IMG/VR virus record: IMGVR_UViG_3300029258_005166
Location: 1-64,000 of that record
Reading direction: 5' to 3' (one strand)
Length of the DNA stretch: 64,000 bases
From: a virus
In this document: piece by piece, positions 61,935 to 64,000 of the stretch
Position numbering within the stretch: position 1 is the stretch's first letter
Layout: each line of letters begins with the position of its first letter
Program-made: the position numbers and the translations under genes
Notes under the pieces: model-generated
The model's input: the letters and a program-made list of their open reading frames with translations, nothing else
Told to the model about the DNA's origin: nothing
Database searches by the model: none

Positions 61935-64000
61935 TTCCCTTCCAATGCAAAGTCCAATTTTCCCTCATTCATCAATTTGATAATTCCCTCAGGATGTACT
62001 CCGGGGAATCTATCCCAACCACCACCGCCCATAGGATGGGTACTTTTCACCAGCGAAGGTTGTTGTCTCCATTTTAAAAAGATGTTATCGACATAGGAGT
62101 CATTGTTGTTTCCAGATTGATATTTGTAGTAGTAGAGCTTCTGTCGGATTTTTTGTGTGGGTCGTACCCAAGAGTAGTGATAAAACATCTTCTCGGAACC
62201 CCTCCAGCAGGGAAAGACTTGTTTTACGGTTTTGCCTTGATCTGTACTCACATGCAAATGATTTGTTCCAGTATATTTGAATCCATCTTTCCACCGAACA
62301 ATTCTTTCTTGAGGATAAGTGCCCCATTTGCCTGTGCCAATGACATTCATATAATTCCAGAATAACCAGAACTGTACAATAAGGACATCATATTGCTGCA
62401 TAAGCTCGGTGATTCGCCACAACTTATCCGGTTTGTAAACTTCATCACCATCAAGAAGAAACATCCAATTTCCGTGTCGAAGATATTGGGCATAGGAATT
62501 TCTCATTTCCACCTTGTCTTTCCAAACCCTTCCAGGTGGTTCTATAACTCGCCCACCATATCTCTCGACCAGCTTTTTAGCAATATCCAGTGTATTGTCT
62601 GTTGGATAGCCTTTTTCGTCACACATTCCAGATTTGTAGGCATACTCATTACCCCCAATCACAAAGAACCATTCGTCTACGATGCTGGAAACGCTATCCA
62701 CAGAGGCCTCAAGAAACTCTTCTTCATTGCAGGCAATCACACATCCACAAACTTTTCCGTTTGCATGTTTTTTGATAGATGGGCTAGGAGGACAAGATCT
62801 TGCAGCTTTGACCATAGGGTCTATTCTGCCACTGTGAATCCACCTCTTCTTAAAAAGTTCTCGGTTGTTTTCATAGAAAGGGTGCTTCCCGGCCTTGGAG
62901 TGACCAAGCATGTGATAAATTTGGGATTGTGGTTCATAGAAAATTTTGTAGCCGTTTGTTCTCGCACGAAGGCAAAGATCGGCATCTTCCCAATAACCAA
63001 TGCGATAAGCAACATCAAAACCCTCCAGATCCAAGAAGACATTTCGACGCATGGCAAAACAACATGCTGTGACCATCTCTCTTTCTTCAGGGATATAAAG
63101 GTCGGAAGGAGCGTTATCTACGAAAAACTGATCGTGGTCACGACCTTTGTAGGTATTCCTACCAATGTGAAGGAATGAGTTTGTTTTCCATGACCACTCA
63201 GAACCCGCTGAATCAATCTTTCGATTTCTAACCTGAAGATTGCCAACAATACCAATTTTTTTATCGGATTTAAGTCTATCGATCAATGGCTTGATCCATC
63301 CGGGAGTTACGGTGCAATCGGCATTTAGAAAAATCAAATACTTGCCTGTTGAAAAATGAACTCCAGTATTGCAAGCTGCCCCAAACCCCTGATTGTGTGC
63401 CCTTTTAACGATCTTCCCAATTTGGGTTAGTGGTTCGTTAAGTTCCTGTCTCTTGAACGTCCATCCATCAATGACTTTGATTGAGGAGTGGTCGGGAGAT
63501 GCGTCATCGACATAAATGATTTCCTTAGTCAAGCCATCGTCATTAAGATCCCATGTCCTGATTTGATCTATTATGACTTCCTGGCTTCGAAACATTGGGA
63601 CAATAATGGAAACATCGACATGATTTTTCGACAAAAACCATTCAGGAACCTCTGCTAATTTAACATCTTTTAAATAATCGAAAGGCTTATCGTAAAACTC
63701 TGTGTTGGGTCTCTCTCGTTTTGCGTTTTTAACTATGCGAGTGGGCCTATTTTTTGTGAGACCACCCTTTCTATGATTGAACGTCCTTCGTAGTTTCTTT
63801 TGTTTTTTGGCGAATTTGGACTGTTTTTCAGTTTGAATAGCTTTTTCAAGATCTTGGGTGGTTATCGGGTTTTTTCTTCCCTTAGCGTCTTGGAACTTTT
63901 GCTGCCTAGCTCGAATCAATCGTTCCTGCATAGAAAGCCGACGATAGTTCGCTGAATTGGGTCCTTCCTTTCTTTCAATGGCCTTTTTCTGTATTTTTTT
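61919..64000 (-). CDS. Two-domain family 2 glycosyltransferase, partial at window edge
   Basis: The frame stays open through the right edge, so the true start is outside. First internal ATG at 63931. From there: a basic N-terminal ~90 residues, a GT2 domain (VSIIVPMFRSQE, YVDDASPDH, FLNADCT, then GYWEDADLCLRAR) and a second GT2-like domain from about 390 (CVIACNEEEFLE, MFLLDGDEVYK). Two donor sites suggest a bifunctional enzyme. Adjoins methyltransferase B. Confidence 0.85.
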   Translation of the reverse strand, partial: KKIQKKAIERKEGPNSANYRRLSMQERLIRARQQKFQDAKGRKNPITTQDLEKAIQTEKQSKFAKKQKKLRRTFNHRKGGLTKNRPTRIVKNAKRERPNTEFYDKPFDYLKDVKLAEVPEWFLSKNHVDVSIIVPMFRSQEVIIDQIRTWDLNDDGLTKEIIYVDDASPDHSSIKVIDGWTFKRQELNEPLTQIGKIVKRAHNQGFGAACNTGVHFSTGKYLIFLNADCTVTPGWIKPLIDRLKSDKKIGIVGNLQVRNRKIDSAGSEWSWKTNSFLHIGRNTYKGRDHDQFFVDNAPSDLYIPEEREMVTACCFAMRRNVFLDLEGFDVAYRIGYWEDADLCLRARTNGYKIFYEPQSQIYHMLGHSKAGKHPFYENNRELFKKRWIHSGRIDPMVKAARSCPPSPSIKKHANGKVCGCVIACNEEEFLEASVDSVSSIVDEWFFVIGGNEYAYKSGMCDEKGYPTDNTLDIAKKLVERYGGRVIEPPGRVWKDKVEMRNSYAQYLRHGNWMFLLDGDEVYKPDKLWRITELMQQYDVLIVQFWLFWNYMNVIGTGKWGTYPQERIVRWKDGFKYTGTNHLHVSTDQGKTVKQVFPCWRGSEKMFYHYSWVRPTQKIRQKLYYYKYQSGNNNDSYVDNIFLKWRQQPSLVKSTHPMGGGGWDRFPGVHPEGIIKLMNEGKLDFALEGKWEKE

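Noticed and set aside
62393-63178. A 261-aa plus-strand open frame
   Set aside because: Antisense to the two-domain glycosyltransferase; Cys/Phe-rich composition typical of a shadow.
1-64000. tRNA, rRNA and CRISPR arrays
   Set aside because: I scanned for T-loop sequences and spaced repeats by eye and found none that fit; a tRNA or array search program would settle it.

Overview
The window is a stretch of a large tailed-phage genome with T4-like (contractile tail) ancestry. Direct evidence is a sheath protein (gp18-like), three tandem tail-tube paralogues (gp19-like), a tail-terminator (gp15-like), a neck protein (gp13-like), a baseplate hub protein (gp26-like), the recombination nuclease pair gp47/gp46, and a gp55-like late sigma factor. 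I found no rRNA, tRNA or CRISPR array. Genes are packed, often joined by ATGA, TAATG or TGATG overlaps, but they switch strand unusually often, so the window is a mosaic of short divergent and convergent operons. The host is probably a Gram-negative-type bacterium. A LolA-like protein, TatA, a UVR-motif McsA-like protein and a B12-dependent reductase faintly recall Planctomycetes; that is inference only.

Layout. 0-9.1 kb: small membrane and unknown proteins, then a nucleotide-sugar block (aminotransferase, WlbB-like acetyltransferase, WlbA-like oxidoreductase and a short UDP-sugar 6-dehydrogenase) mixed with methionine aminopeptidase, TatA, a GT2 glycosyltransferase and SpeD. 9.1-12.1 kb: a minus-strand cassette with two VWA-domain proteins. 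12.1-19.7 kb: proline/glycine-rich proteins, gp47/gp46, a class II ribonucleotide reductase and a PD-(D/E)XK nuclease. 19.6-23.1 kb: a minus-strand operon with a ParB-like protein behind a near-consensus sigma70-type promoter. 23.1-38 kb: the structural block and gp55. 37.8-40.5 kb: an overlapping operon of AtpZ-like, radical SAM, Cys-rich, helix-hairpin-helix and split uracil-DNA glycosylase genes. 40.5-44.7 kb: an AT-rich island with a nuclease-like ORF, a Dam-type methylase and a large serine recombinase. 44.7-53 kb: nucleotidyltransferase, YqgE, acidic proteins, LolA-like protein, an ECF sigma factor, a 710-residue protein and an epimerase. 53-57.7 kb: HTH protein, virion-like protein, McsA-like protein and a subtilase interrupted by an intein. 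57.7-64 kb: a surface-glycan block (GT9, three sulfotransferase-like proteins, two methyltransferases and a two-domain GT2 cut by the window edge).

How it fits together. The nucleotide-sugar enzymes plus GT2/GT9, sulfotransferases, epimerase and methyltransferases imply that the phage remodels a glycan, on the host surface or on the virion. At least eleven otherwise unrelated proteins begin with the same short leader (Met, then Phe-[Arg/Lys]-x-[Trp/Phe]-[Leu/Ile/Val], then usually an acidic residue), which resembles the capsid-targeting peptide of T4 internal proteins. One of them is an ECF sigma factor and another is an HTH protein, so the phage may package transcription factors and deliver them with its DNA. 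That is the most interesting idea in the window.
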